Assembly (NCBI GenBank): GCA_013397435.1
Contig: VZRG01000369.1
Location: 108,294-172,293 of the forward strand
Reading direction: 5' to 3'
Source of the DNA: Erythrocercus mccallii
Lineage: Eukaryota; Chordata; Aves; Passeriformes; Dicruridae
DNA length: 64,000 nt
This document shows, one piece after another, positions 63,181 to 64,000 of this stretch. The notes under the pieces were generated by a model. The model searched no databases. It saw only the letters and a list, made by a program, of their open reading frames with translations, and was not told where the DNA came from. The translations under genes were made by a program, and so were the position numbers. The first letter of the stretch is position 1. Every line of letters begins with the position of its first letter.

Positions 63181-63512
63181 TAGAATCATAGAATCATGAA
63201 TGTTGGAAAAGACCTCCAAGATCACTGAGTCCAGTCTTTGACCAAACACTACCTTGTCAACTAAACCACAGCACTAAGTGCCATGGGCACTCATTTCTTG
63301 AACGTTTCTGAGGATGGTGACTCAACCAGGCTTGGTCAGCCTGTTCTAATGCCTGACCACCCCTTCAGTGAAAAAATTCTTCCTGATGTACAGCCTGAAC
63401 CCTCCTTGGCACAGTTTGATGTTATGTCCTCTTGTCCTGTGACTGGTTGCCTGGGAAAAGAGACCAACCCCCACCTGGTTTACAGCCTCCTTTCAGAGAG
63501 TTGTAGAGAAAA
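63181..63512 (-). mobile_element. CR1 LINE, 3'-end fragment, inverted
   Basis: The left boundary is the tandem octamer AGAATCATAGAATCAT, the complement of the CR1 3' terminal repeat, followed by 'gacctccaagatcactgagt'. Further blocks in order include 'ctgaccaccccttcagtgaaaaaattcttcctgat' and 'gatgttatgtcctcttgtcctgtgactggttgcctggg', all standard CR1 3'-region words read in reverse orientation. Low divergence suggests a fairly recent copy. It is 5'-truncated. Confidence 0.95.
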
Positions 63513-64000
63513 ATATTGATTCAGAGGAGTAAAACACCATTAAAGATATATATATATACACTGCTTATTGCTCAAGTTGTTACATTTCTGCAGATAGGTG
63601 ATAGTTTCACTGAAAGTTGCTACGAAGGACTCATTTAGAAGCATTTTCTTTCTAAGCAATATACAGATAAGGAAATTTAAATACAGAATGGAGTACAAAA
63701 AGGAAAAGTGCCAGATGTTCTGAAGATGTCAAACTGAAACCAGCATGGAAAGTGTGTGCATGAGCTAAACAGAAGATTCAGTACATTGGGCAAACTGAAA
63801 AATTCTTAAGAATAGAGGGAAAGACAGAATATTTCTATCCTGAAAGTAATTGCATCAGGCACCTACTGGCAAGAGCTACATGTCATCATACTGTCATCAA
63901 ATGAGGAAAACAAAGGTCTCAAAAGTTTTTCTGCTGCATATATTGGTCACACTCCCAGCAGGTTTTGACAATAATGTGGCAAAAGCTGTTTTGCCATCCT

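Noticed and set aside
1..64000. Bacterial-type features such as operons, CRISPR arrays, ribosome-binding sites
   Set aside because: Repeat content and gene structure are those of a vertebrate nuclear genome. No spaced direct-repeat array or operon-like gene order is present.
1..64000. Canonical tRNA, rRNA or known microRNA genes
   Set aside because: None was recognised by eye. The hairpins noted lack the length and arm pattern of a microRNA precursor. tRNAscan and Rfam searches would settle it.

Overview
The window looks like intergenic and intronic DNA from a bird nuclear genome. It is AT-rich, has almost no long open frames, and carries CR1 retrotransposon copies of several ages on both strands. 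It also has a solo retroviral LTR whose U5-like end resembles LTRs I associate with songbirds, plus remnants of old palindromic repeats that I recall from birds, turtles and crocodilians. 'Bird, probably passerine' is an inference from repeat content; no species-diagnostic gene was recognised.

Layout. 1-47,300 has no protein gene I can support. It holds a GC/CpG-rich patch (about 4,430-5,180), a GC-rich LTR-like block next to an old CR1 (10,488-11,240), a solo LTR with a near-perfect 5-bp target duplication (13,316-14,041), other CR1 pieces (19,595, 30,538, 40,050), microsatellites at 14.5 and 26.2 kb, a degenerate minisatellite at 24.7 kb, and several stretches that read like conserved non-coding enhancers. 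47,800-60,400 contains the best coding evidence: a set of minus-strand exons that share one reading phase and have good splice sites. The core is 59,408-59,559 and 50,967-51,105, with a plausible last exon at 47,801-47,887 and a plausible upstream exon at 60,302-60,357. A CR1 copy (49,901-50,330) lies in the last intron. The right edge has another CR1 copy (63,181-63,512).

The minus-strand gene encodes a small, basic protein rich in Tyr, Pro and Lys. I could not identify it. Its composition is compatible with short axonemal or sperm-tail proteins, but that is only a guess. The other features do not form a pathway. I saw no new defence, mobile or regulatory system. The most valuable items are the unidentified split gene and the candidate conserved non-coding elements.
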